In this document: positions 33,095 through 40,869 of the stretch, piece after piece
How the letters are laid out: every line of letters starts with the position of its first letter
How positions within the stretch are numbered: position 1 is the stretch's first letter
Assembly: GCF_001703635.1 (NCBI RefSeq)
Contig: NZ_LQZT01000034.1
Location: 1 to 43,167 of the forward strand
From: Parahoeflea olei
GTDB lineage: Bacteria > Pseudomonadota > Alphaproteobacteria > Rhizobiales > Rhizobiaceae
DNA length: 43,167 nt
Direction of reading: 5' to 3'
Position numbers and translations under genes: made by a program
Notes under the pieces: model-generated
What the model was told of the DNA's origin: nothing
The model's database searches: none
Seen by the model: the letters and a program-made list of their open reading frames with translations, nothing else

Positions 33095-34033
33095 TCATTC
33101 GATGAAGGGGTCTACGGTGATCCACCTGCCCAGAAGGAAGGCGTCGGCCACATGCACCAGCGGGGCGAGATCCATGTCCACGCCCCCTGCCCGGACCAGC
33201 CGCGCCATGTTGGCGTAAAGCCGCGGATATTCGCCGGTGAGCGCGTCCGTCGCAGGGCCCGCGGTCTGCGCCTTGCCGTCGATCTCAAGCGCTCCGCCCC
33301 CTTCCAGGAGCGTGAGCCGGCCTTCGCGCGCCTCAATCTCGATGGTCCAGAACTGGTCGCCCTCCTTGCGGAAATCGAACTCGGCAGTGACCCGCGCGCC
33401 GCCGGGATGGGCGAAATCGATGCTGGCGGCGATCGGCGTCTCGCAGTTTTCCGGGATCAGCAGCTCCGAGGCGGTGACATGGATCGGGTCGGGCAGGATC
33501 TCGGTGACGATCGAGAGCGCATTGATGCCGGGATCGAACACGCCGAGCCCGCCCGCCTGCCAGATCCAGGTCTGGCCCGGATGCCATTTGCGCACATCCT
33601 CCTTCCAGATCACGTGGAGGCTTTCGAGCGTCTTGTCCTTGAGCCAAGCCTTGGCTGTTGCGACCATCGCCGCTTCGCGCGAATGCCAGGTCGCATAAAT
33701 CGACACGCCCGCCGCGCGCGCCATGGCTTCGAGCGCATGGCATTCGGCGAGGCTCGCGCCGGGCGGCTTTTCGAGCATCACGTGCCGGCCGGCGGCAATG
33801 GCGGCCTTGGCATAGTCAAAGCGCGGCACCGGCGGCATGCACAGCGACACCACCTCGATGTCCGGCCGGGCGGCGAGCATCGCACCGAGATCGTCATAGG
33901 CCTCGACCCCGTCGACGCTGCCGTGGCGCGAGACCGTGGCCGCGAGGTCCCAATCGGGCGAGGCCGCGATCGCCGGAACATGCTGGTCGCGGGCGATCTT
34001 GCCGATCCCTGCCAACGCGATCTTGTACGCCAT
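33095..34033 (-). CDS. L-arabinose/D-galactose 1-dehydrogenase, Gfo/Idh/MocA family
   Basis: The 312-residue oxidoreductase has the Rossmann motif ALAGIGKIARDQH at residues 6-18 and the EKPPG motif with K89, the catalytic lysine of the Gfo/Idh/MocA family. WHSREA and QAGGLGVFDPGINALSIVTEI follow in the catalytic domain. The similarity in layout to Azospirillum L-arabinose 1-dehydrogenase, which also accepts D-galactose, gives the call: oxidation of the aldose at C1 to the lactone with NAD(P)+. The start at 34033 shares one base with the stop of the upstream dehydratase (TGATG). The frame extends much further upstream only by reading across that dehydratase gene. Confidence 0.87.
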   Translation of the reverse strand: MAYKIALAGIGKIARDQHVPAIAASPDWDLAATVSRHGSVDGVEAYDDLGAMLAARPDIEVVSLCMPPVPRFDYAKAAIAAGRHVMLEKPPGASLAECHALEAMARAAGVSIYATWHSREAAMVATAKAWLKDKTLESLHVIWKEDVRKWHPGQTWIWQAGGLGVFDPGINALSIVTEILPDPIHVTASELLIPENCETPIAASIDFAHPGGARVTAEFDFRKEGDQFWTIEIEAREGRLTLLEGGGALEIDGKAQTAGPATDALTGEYPRLYANMARLVRAGGVDMDLAPLVHVADAFLLGRWITVDPFIE

Positions 34034-35775
34034 CAGTGCGAATCCCGTCCGACCGGCGCGCCGCGGCAGCCCACCAGAAAATCGAGATCCGCGCCGGTGT
34101 CGGCGCCCTGGACATGGGCATGGTGCAGCCAGGCATAGCCGGCGGCGGGCACTGCCACCGTCGGCTTCCAGGCTTTCAGCCGCGCGGCCAGTTCCTCGTC
34201 GGAAATATCGATGCGCAGGCTGCGCGCGGGCACGTCGATCTCGATCATGTCGCCGTTCTGCACCACCGCCAGCGGCCCGCCCTCGGCGGCTTCGGGCGCG
34301 GTGTGCAGGATCACGGTGCCATAGGCGGTGCCGGACATGCGCGCATCCGAGATCCGCACCATGTCGGTGATGCCCTTTTTCAGAACCTTTGGCGGCAGGC
34401 CCATATTGCCGACTTCGGCCATGCCGGGATAGCCCTTCGGCCCGCAGTTCTTGAGCACCATCACGCAGGTCTCGTCGATGTCGAGCGCCTCGTCGTTGAT
34501 CTTGGCCTTGTAGTCGTCGATGTCCTCGAACACGACCGCACGGCCGCGATGGGTGAGCAAGTGCGGCGAGGCCGCCGAGGGCTTGAGGACGGCGCCCCTG
34601 GGCGCAAGATTGCCGCGCAGCACGGCGATGCCGCCCTGGGACGTCAGCGCCTTCTCGACCGGCAGGATCACGTCCTCGTTGTGGTTGACCACGTCCTTGA
34701 CCTGCGACCACATGGTTTCGCCCGAAACGGTGAGCGCATCCTTGTGCAACAGCCCTGCCTCGCCCAGGCGCTTGAGCACCACCGGCAGCCCGCCCGCATA
34801 GAAGAACTCCTCCATCAGGTATTTGCCCGACGGCATCAGGTTGACGATGGTGGCGACATCGCGGCCGCAGCGGTCCCAGTCGTCGAGCGTGAGATCGATG
34901 CCGACCCGGCCGGCAATCGCCAAGAGGTGGATGACGGCGTTGGTGGAGCCGCCGATCGCGCCATTGGTGCGGATCGCGTTCTCGAAGGCCTCGCGGGTCA
35001 TCACATCGGACGGTTTCAGGTCATCCTTGACCATGTCGACGATGCGCCGGCCCGACATCTGCGCCATCACCCGGCGGCGGCTGTCGACGGCGGGAATGGC
35101 CGCATTGCCCGACAGCGCCATGCCGAGCGCCTCGGCCATCGAGGCCATGGTGGAGGCGGTGCCCATGGTGTTGCAGCTTCCAGGCGAGCGCGACATCGAG
35201 GCTTCGGCCTCGAGGAAATCCTCGGCCGACATTTCACCCGCCTTCACGGCTTCGGAAAACTTCCACAGATGCGTGCCCGAGCCCACGCGCTCGCCGCGGA
35301 AATAGCCGTTGAGCATCGGGCCGCCGGTCACGACGATCGCCGGCAGGTCGGTGGAGGCGGCCCCCATCAACAGGCTCGGCGTGGTCTTGTCGCAGCCGAC
35401 CAAAAGCACCACGCCGTCCATGGGCTGGCCGCGGATGGCTTCCTCGACCGCAAGCGCAGCCAGGTTGCGGAACATCATGGCGGTGGGGCGGAAGGTGTTT
35501 TCGGATGCCGAGAACACCGGCACTTCCACCGGAAAACCGCCCGCCTCGAACACGCCGTTTTTCACCCGCTCGGCGAGATCGCGCAGATGCGCGTTGCAGG
35601 GGGTGAGCTCGGACCAGGTGTTGAGGATGCCGATCACCGGGCGTCCGTCGAACATGTCGTGCGGGAAGCCCTGGTTCTTCATCCAGCCACGGTGGTAGAT
35701 CTGGTCGCGGCCGGTGCCGGCAAACCATTCCTGAGAACGCAGTTTTCGTGGCCATTTGGCGGGTGTGAAGGTCAT
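34033..35775 (-). CDS. L-arabinonate dehydratase, IlvD/EDD family
   Basis: The 580-residue enzyme would dehydrate L-arabinonate to 2-keto-3-deoxy-L-arabonate (EC 4.2.1.25). The three Fe-S cysteines C60 (TPCNAHL), C128 (VGCDKTTPS) and C201 (PGSCNTMGTAST) are present, with K130 as the likely carboxylated lysine. These match the arrangement in Rhizobium arabinonate dehydratase (Cys59, Cys127, Cys200) with a one-residue shift, and the N-terminal WPRKLRSQEWFAGTGRDQIYH is typical of the sugar-acid branch rather than IlvD proper. Family members often also use D-galactonate or D-fuconate. GGAG lies 6 nt before the ATG; ATG 35805 has no site. Confidence 0.92.
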   Translation of the reverse strand: MTFTPAKWPRKLRSQEWFAGTGRDQIYHRGWMKNQGFPHDMFDGRPVIGILNTWSELTPCNAHLRDLAERVKNGVFEAGGFPVEVPVFSASENTFRPTAMMFRNLAALAVEEAIRGQPMDGVVLLVGCDKTTPSLLMGAASTDLPAIVVTGGPMLNGYFRGERVGSGTHLWKFSEAVKAGEMSAEDFLEAEASMSRSPGSCNTMGTASTMASMAEALGMALSGNAAIPAVDSRRRVMAQMSGRRIVDMVKDDLKPSDVMTREAFENAIRTNGAIGGSTNAVIHLLAIAGRVGIDLTLDDWDRCGRDVATIVNLMPSGKYLMEEFFYAGGLPVVLKRLGEAGLLHKDALTVSGETMWSQVKDVVNHNEDVILPVEKALTSQGGIAVLRGNLAPRGAVLKPSAASPHLLTHRGRAVVFEDIDDYKAKINDEALDIDETCVMVLKNCGPKGYPGMAEVGNMGLPPKVLKKGITDMVRISDARMSGTAYGTVILHTAPEAAEGGPLAVVQNGDMIEIDVPARSLRIDISDEELAARLKAWKPTVAVPAAGYAWLHHAHVQGADTGADLDFLVGCRGAPVGRDSH

Positions 35776-35828
35776 GTTAACTCCGAAGCGGCGCCTGCAC
35801 TTCAAGGCGGCCGCCCTTTCCTGTTGGG

Positions 35829-37052
35829 TCAGCTTTGCTTGTTCTTGTTGTACACATCAAAGATCACTGCCGCGAGCAGCACTAGGCCCTTGATGACCTG
35901 CTGGTAATCGATTCCGATCCCCATGATCGACATGCCGTTGTTCATCACGCCCATAATGAAGGCGCCGACCACCGCGCCGACGATCTTGCCGACGCCGCCC
36001 GACATCGAGGCGCCACCGATGAACACCGCGGCAATCACGTCGAGTTCGAAGGAGACGCCGGCCTTGGGGGTGGCGGTGTTGAGGCGGGCCGCGAAGATCA
36101 GCCCGGCAAGGGCCGCGAGCATGCCCATGTTGACGAAGGTGAGGAAGGTGAGCCGCTCGGTGCGGATACCCGACAGCCTAGCTGCCTTCTCGTTGCCGCC
36201 GAGCGCGTAGATCCGGCGGCCGAGCGTGGTCGATTCCGTCAGGAACGCATAGATGATGGTGAGGATGCCCATGGTGATGAGCACGTTGGGCAGGCCGCGG
36301 AAGGTGGCGAGCTTGTAGGAGACGAACACGATCGCGCCGGCCACCAGCAGGTTGCGCACCACGAAAAACGCCATCGGCTCGGCCACCATGCCATAGGCGC
36401 GGTTGCGCGCCCGCGCGGTGAGGCCGAGCCAGATGATCAGGCCGGCGATCAGGAGCCCGGTGACGATCGCAAAGCCGTTCATGCGCTCGACGCCGAAGAG
36501 CCCCTTCAGGAACGGCAACAAATCGGGGATGAAGCCGGTCGACAGCGCCTGGAACTCGCGCGGGAACGGGCCGACCGACTGGCCTTCGAGCAGCCACAGC
36601 GAAGCACCGCGGAAGACAAGCATGCCGGCAAGCGTGACGATGAAGGAAGGAATCTTCCAGTAGGCGATCCAGTAGCCTTGGGCGGCGCCAATGGCGATGC
36701 CGACGACCAGACAGGCGGGCACCGCCAGATAGATCGACCAGCCCCATTCGACCATCATCACCGCCGCCAGCGCGCCCACGAAGCCGACCACCGAGCCGAC
36801 CGAAAGGTCGATATGGCCCGCCACGATCACCAAGAGCATGCCGAGCGCCATGATGATGATGTAGCTGTTCTGCAGGAACAGGTTGGTGATGTTGACCGGG
36901 CGCAGCAGCGTGCCGTCGGTGGTGAACTGGAAGAACGCCATGATGGCGATCAGCGCCAGAACCATGCCGTAGTCGCGCAAATGGTTGGCGAGATAGTGGC
37001 TGACCGAGCGGTCCTGTCCGGCGGCGCCGGGTTCCGTAGTGTCCGTGGCCAT
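35829..37052 (-). CDS. gguB: Sugar ABC transporter permease (GguB-like)
   Basis: The 407-residue membrane protein belongs to the ribose/xylose/arabinose permease group (BPD_transp_2, XylH/MmsB-like). It has about ten hydrophobic segments after a 25-residue cytoplasmic start. The segments LVIVAGHIDLSVGSVVGFVGA and FIGGASMSGGVGKIVGAVVGA are typical of carbohydrate-uptake 2 permeases. It would form the homodimeric channel for the ChvE-GguA system. It begins 4 bp after the gguA stop and lies 53 bp upstream of the arabinonate dehydratase gene. The gguB name rests on its order with chvE and gguA. Confidence 0.92.
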   Translation of the reverse strand: MATDTTEPGAAGQDRSVSHYLANHLRDYGMVLALIAIMAFFQFTTDGTLLRPVNITNLFLQNSYIIIMALGMLLVIVAGHIDLSVGSVVGFVGALAAVMMVEWGWSIYLAVPACLVVGIAIGAAQGYWIAYWKIPSFIVTLAGMLVFRGASLWLLEGQSVGPFPREFQALSTGFIPDLLPFLKGLFGVERMNGFAIVTGLLIAGLIIWLGLTARARNRAYGMVAEPMAFFVVRNLLVAGAIVFVSYKLATFRGLPNVLITMGILTIIYAFLTESTTLGRRIYALGGNEKAARLSGIRTERLTFLTFVNMGMLAALAGLIFAARLNTATPKAGVSFELDVIAAVFIGGASMSGGVGKIVGAVVGAFIMGVMNNGMSIMGIGIDYQQVIKGLVLLAAVIFDVYNKNKQS

Positions 37053-37056
37053 GGCC

Positions 37057-38577
37057 TCAACTCCTCACGATGAAGGACATGATGCGCTCCTGGCTCGCCT
37101 CCGCGGCCGCCAGTTCGCCCACCAGGGCGCCTTCGTTCATTACGTAAATCCTGTCACACATGCCCAGCAGCTCCGGAAGTTCCGACGAGATCATCAAGAC
37201 GCCCCTGCCCTGGGCTACCAGCGCGTTGATGATGCCGTAAATCTCGTATTTGGCGCCGACATCGATGCCGCGGGTGGGCTCGTCGAGGATCAGCACCTTG
37301 GGGTCGGCGAACAGCCATTTCGACAGAACCACCTTCTGCTGGTTGCCGCCCGACAGGTTGACCACCTTCTGGAACACGCCCGGCGCGCGGATGTTGATCG
37401 CCTTGCGGTAGCCCTCCGCCACGCGGGTTTCCTCGGCTTCCGAGATCACGCCGTAGCGCGACACTTGCGGCAGGTTGGCGAGCGTGATGTTGCGCTGGAT
37501 GGTTTCGTCGAGCACCAGGCCCAGCGTCTTGCGATCTTCCGTCACATAGGCGAGGCCCGAGGCGATCGCCCGGTCGACGGTCGAGACATCGGCAGCCACG
37601 CCGTCGATCAGCACCTCGCCGGAGATGCTGCGGCCATAGCTGCGGCCGAAAATGCTCATGGCGAGTTCGGTGCGGCCCGAGCCCATCAGCCCGGCGATGC
37701 CGACCACCTCGCCCGCTCGCACCGTAAGGCCCGCATTGCGGATCACCTGGCGCTCGGTGTGCTCGGGGTGCCAGACATTCCAGTTCTTCACCTCCATCAG
37801 CACGTCGCCAGGATTGCTATCGCGCGCGGGAAAGCGCTGCGCCATGTCGCGGCCGACCATGTCGCGGATGATCCGGTCCTCGGTGATCTCGTCGCCCCGG
37901 GCATCGAGTGTGGAAATTGTGGCGCCGTCACGGATCACGGTGACACGGTCGGCGATGCTGCGCACCTCGTTCAATTTGTGGCTGATGATGATCGAGGTCA
38001 CGCCCTGGCGCTTGAGTTCGGTCAGCAGCCCGAGCAGCGCCTGGCTGTCCTTTTCCGACAGCGCCGAGGTGGGCTCGTCGAGGATCAGCAGCCGCACGTC
38101 CTTGGACAGCGCCTTGGCGATCTCGACCAGTTGCTGCTTGCCGACGCCGATCCGGTCGACCAGCGTGCCGGGCGCTTCGCTCAGGCCCACCTTCTTCAAC
38201 AGCGCCTCGGTGCGCTGGAAGGTCTCGCGCCAGTTGATGATGCCGCGCTTGGCGCATTCATTGCCGATGAACAGGTTTTCGGCGATCGAGAGCAACGGCA
38301 CCAGCGCCAGTTCCTGGTGGATGATGATGATCCCCACCGCCTCGCTCTGGCTGATGCCGGAAAATTCGGCGAGCTCGCCGTCGTAATGGATCTCGCCTTC
38401 GTAGGAGCCCGCCGGGTAGACGCCCGACAGCACCTTCATGAGCGTCGACTTGCCGGCGCCGTTCTCGCCGACGAGCGCGTGGATTTCGCCTTCCATCACG
38501 GTGAGACTCACCGCGTCCAGCGCCTTGACGCCCGGGAAGGTCTTGGTGATGGAGCGCATCTCCAGAAGAGGCTTCAT
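37057..38577 (-). CDS. gguA: Sugar ABC transporter ATP-binding protein (GguA-like)
   Basis: The 506-residue protein has two fused ABC domains, as in the CUT2 sugar importers. The first has Walker A GENGAGKS at residues 38-45 and Walker [12 protein letters not shown], with a degenerate signature [14 protein letters not shown]. The second has a degenerate Walker A ([10 protein letters not shown]), a good signature [16 protein letters not shown] and Walker [13 protein letters not shown]. This asymmetry is normal in MglA/XylG-type proteins. It powers uptake through GguB of sugar delivered by ChvE. It begins 94 bp after chvE, with a strong hairpin in the gap. Confidence 0.94.
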   Translation of the reverse strand: MKPLLEMRSITKTFPGVKALDAVSLTVMEGEIHALVGENGAGKSTLMKVLSGVYPAGSYEGEIHYDGELAEFSGISQSEAVGIIIIHQELALVPLLSIAENLFIGNECAKRGIINWRETFQRTEALLKKVGLSEAPGTLVDRIGVGKQQLVEIAKALSKDVRLLILDEPTSALSEKDSQALLGLLTELKRQGVTSIIISHKLNEVRSIADRVTVIRDGATISTLDARGDEITEDRIIRDMVGRDMAQRFPARDSNPGDVLMEVKNWNVWHPEHTERQVIRNAGLTVRAGEVVGIAGLMGSGRTELAMSIFGRSYGRSISGEVLIDGVAADVSTVDRAIASGLAYVTEDRKTLGLVLDETIQRNITLANLPQVSRYGVISEAEETRVAEGYRKAINIRAPGVFQKVVNLSGGNQQKVVLSKWLFADPKVLILDEPTRGIDVGAKYEIYGIINALVAQGRGVLMISSELPELLGMCDRIYVMNEGALVGELAAAEASQERIMSFIVRS

Positions 38578-38614
38578 TGCACGATCTCGGTTTCCGCGGA
38601 AGTCGGGCCGGCCC

Positions 38615-38644
38615 CTCCCCGCGCCCGTTGAAAGGCGCGGGGAG
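38615..38644. promoter_or_regulatory. Intercistronic stem-loop between chvE and gguA
   Basis: CTCCCCGCGCC at 38615-38625 and GGCGCGGGGAG at 38634-38644 form a perfect 11-bp stem with an 8-nt loop, 27 bp after the chvE stop. There is no T-run. Such hairpins after periplasmic binding-protein genes commonly protect the upstream message or reduce readthrough, so that binding protein is made in excess over the membrane parts. Confidence 0.7.
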
Positions 38645-38671
38645 TCCGGCGCACGTCGCGTGCGGACGGGA

Positions 38672-39739
38672 TTACTTGATCTGGTCCATGGTGTAGTAGC
38701 CGGAGTCGATCAGGATCTTTTCCCAGTTGGACTTGTCGACGGAAACCGGCTCGAGCAGGTAGGATTCCACCACCTTGACGCCGTTGTCATAGGTCGAGGT
38801 GTCGTTGATTTCCGGGGTTCCGCCCTGCAGCAGCGCATCGACCATGCCGACGGTGACGCGCGCGAGTTCGCGGGTGTCCTTGAAGACCGTCGAATACTGC
38901 TCGTCCGCCAGGATCGACTTGACAGAAGGCACTTCGGCGTCCTGCCCGGTGACGATCGGCATCTTCAGGTCGCCCGAGCCGTAGCCCACGCCCTTGAGCG
39001 AGGACAGGATGCCGATCGACAAGCCGTCATAGGGCGAGAGCACGCCGTGCACCTGCTTGTCGGTGTAGTGGGCCGAAAGCAGGTTATCCATGCGCGCCTG
39101 CGCCACCGCGCCGTCCCAGCGCAGCGTGCCGACCGTGTCCATACCCATCTGGCCGGAGACGATGGCGATCTTGCCCTCGTCGATCATCGGCTGCAGCACG
39201 CTCATGGCGCCGTTATAGAAGAAGAAGGCGTTGTTGTCGTCGGGCGAGCCGCCGAACAGTTCCACGTTCCAGGGCGAGGTGTCCGGGAAGCGCTCTTCCA
39301 GGCCCTTGACCAGCGACGAGGCCTGCTGCACGCCGACCTTGAAATTGTCGAAGGTGGCGTAATAGTCGACATTGCCGCTATCGCGGATCAGCCGGTCATA
39401 GGCGATCACCTTGATGCCCGAAGCGGCCGCGTTTTCGAGCGCGTTCGACAGCGTGGTGCCGTCGATGGCCGCGATCACCAGCACGTTCACGCCCTTGGTG
39501 ATCATGTTCTCGATCTGGGCGAGCTGGTTCGGGATGTCGTCCTCGGCATATTGCAGATCGGTCTCGTAGCCGGCGGCCTTGAACTGCTCGACCATGGAAT
39601 TGCCGTCGGAAATCCAGCGCGCGGAGGATTTGGTCGGCATGGCGATGCCGACGGTGCCCTTGTCCTGCGCGGATGCGGGCGCCGATGCCAGCCCGACGCC
39701 AAGCGCCACGGCGGCCAGAAGTGAAGTCAGTTTTTTCAT
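38672..39739 (-). CDS. chvE: Periplasmic multiple-sugar-binding protein (ChvE-like)
   Basis: The 355-residue protein has a signal peptide (residues 1-24, cut after PASA before QDKG) and a type I periplasmic binding fold. [42 protein letters not shown] sugar-site segments and [10 protein letters not shown] are typical of the xylose/arabinose/galactose group. ChvE of Agrobacterium is 354 residues, binds several aldoses and also signals to VirA. GGGAGG lies 5 nt before ATG 39739; the adjacent ATG 39742 is too close to it. The operon it heads suggests L-arabinose or D-galactose as ligands. No virA is seen here, so a signalling role is not implied. Confidence 0.93.
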   Translation of the reverse strand: MKKLTSLLAAVALGVGLASAPASAQDKGTVGIAMPTKSSARWISDGNSMVEQFKAAGYETDLQYAEDDIPNQLAQIENMITKGVNVLVIAAIDGTTLSNALENAAASGIKVIAYDRLIRDSGNVDYYATFDNFKVGVQQASSLVKGLEERFPDTSPWNVELFGGSPDDNNAFFFYNGAMSVLQPMIDEGKIAIVSGQMGMDTVGTLRWDGAVAQARMDNLLSAHYTDKQVHGVLSPYDGLSIGILSSLKGVGYGSGDLKMPIVTGQDAEVPSVKSILADEQYSTVFKDTRELARVTVGMVDALLQGGTPEINDTSTYDNGVKVVESYLLEPVSVDKSNWEKILIDSGYYTMDQIK

Positions 39740-39903
39740 CATGTCCTCCCAAGACAAGGCCATGCGGGGCGCGGCCGCTCCTCAGAGGCCCAACCCGCAG
39801 GCAATCAGGATTCAAATGAACCCGGCGGCCAGTTAAGGTCGGTCCCGCATGCTTTTCAAATGATTAGATTGACAATCTGCATAACAAAAATGATAACCCG
39901 GGG
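39740..39903. promoter_or_regulatory. Divergent chvE-gbpR regulatory region
   Basis: The 164-bp gap between the divergent chvE and gbpR genes contains a dyad AGATT-GAC-AATCT at 39866-39878, a plausible LysR-type binding site. It overlaps the gbpR -35 at 39869, which suggests autoregulation. The chvE promoter must lie here too but I cannot fix it. Confidence 0.5.
39869..39897 (+). promoter_or_regulatory. Candidate gbpR promoter, leaderless start predicted
   Basis: A consensus TTGACA at 39869-39874 is followed after exactly 17 bp by GATAAC at 39892-39897. Initiation would fall 6-7 nt downstream, at or next to the A of the gbpR start codon (39904). No Shine-Dalgarno sequence with usable spacing precedes the ATG. 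Confidence 0.55.
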
Positions 39904-40842
39904 ATGCAGCAGAAACCGCGCAGCCTTCAGATCAAGGACTTCCGCCTGATCTCGGCCATTCACGAGACCGGCCAGCTTGCGCTCGCCGCCGAGCAACTGT
40001 CGATGTCGCAACCGGCGGCCTCGCGCATGCTGGCGGCAATCGAGCGGGCGGTGGGCGGCGCGGTGTTCGAGCGCCATCCGCGGGGCATGACGCCGACCCA
40101 GGTCGGACTGATGCTGATCCGCAACGGCTCCAACCTGCTCACGGGGCTCGACCAGACGCTCACGGAGATCCGCTCGCTCAACCAGGGCCGGGCCGGCACC
40201 GCACGCGTGGGCTCGGTCACCGACGGCGCGGTCGCCTATGTGGTTCCGGCGATCCAGGAGCTCAAGGCCACCGCCACCGGGGCAGACATCCATGTCGACG
40301 TGGCCCCGAGCGACGTGCTCGTGGAGGGGCTGTTCCGGGGCGATTATGATTTCGTGCTGTCGCGGATTCCGCCGGGCTACGACAAGCACCAGCTCGATGT
40401 GCGGCGCGGCCGCAACGAAGACATCTGCTTTCTGATGCGGGCCGGACATCCGTTGTCGCGCAGTCCGGCTGCGACGCTGGACGGCCTGGCCGGCTACGAG
40501 TGGATCACCCAGGCCGCGCACACGCCGCTCAGGCAGGCGGTGGAGGCGGTGTTCGTGTCCGCCGGCGTGGCGCTGCCGCGCGACATCGTCAACACCACCT
40601 CGATGCTGGTGATGATCGCCTATCTCGCCTCGTCGGATGCGATCGCGCCGATCCCGCGCCAGGTCGCCTCGCTGCTGACTTCCGACAGCCATTCTGCGGC
40701 CATGGTCACGGTGGATCCCGACGAGAAGATCATCGTCAGCCCCTATTTCCTGATCTCGCACAAATCGACCACCGTCAGCGCCATCGCGCTCAGGCTGCGC
40801 GACATGGTGCTGGCGGCCATGACGCGACAATCCGCCCCATAA
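39904..40842 (+). CDS. gbpR: LysR-family sugar-operon regulator (GbpR-like)
   Basis: The 312-residue LysR protein has its helix-turn-helix immediately after the start: IKDFRLISAIHETGQLALAAEQLSMSQPAASRMLAAIERAVGG. The effector domain begins near residue 95 (TARVGSVTDGAVAYVVPAI). In Agrobacterium a LysR protein, GbpR, is divergent from chvE and activates it in response to sugars; the same arrangement here supports the name. Since the helix-turn-helix begins at about residue 9, a later start is not possible. The transcript may be leaderless (see the promoter entry). Confidence 0.9.
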   Translation: MQQKPRSLQIKDFRLISAIHETGQLALAAEQLSMSQPAASRMLAAIERAVGGAVFERHPRGMTPTQVGLMLIRNGSNLLTGLDQTLTEIRSLNQGRAGTARVGSVTDGAVAYVVPAIQELKATATGADIHVDVAPSDVLVEGLFRGDYDFVLSRIPPGYDKHQLDVRRGRNEDICFLMRAGHPLSRSPAATLDGLAGYEWITQAAHTPLRQAVEAVFVSAGVALPRDIVNTTSMLVMIAYLASSDAIAPIPRQVASLLTSDSHSAAMVTVDPDEKIIVSPYFLISHKSTTVSAIALRLRDMVLAAMTRQSAP

Positions 40843-40869
40843 CCACGGCCTGGCAACGGATCGAACGGC

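Noticed and set aside
33095..34711. 538-codon version of the aldose dehydrogenase, suggesting a dehydratase-dehydrogenase fusion
   Set aside because: The upstream half lies in a different frame of the arabinonate dehydratase gene and has no coding character; the Rossmann domain begins at 34033.
38672..39739. ChvE as evidence of a virulence (vir) system
   Set aside because: No VirA/VirG, T-DNA border or other vir gene is visible; the operon context is sugar catabolism.
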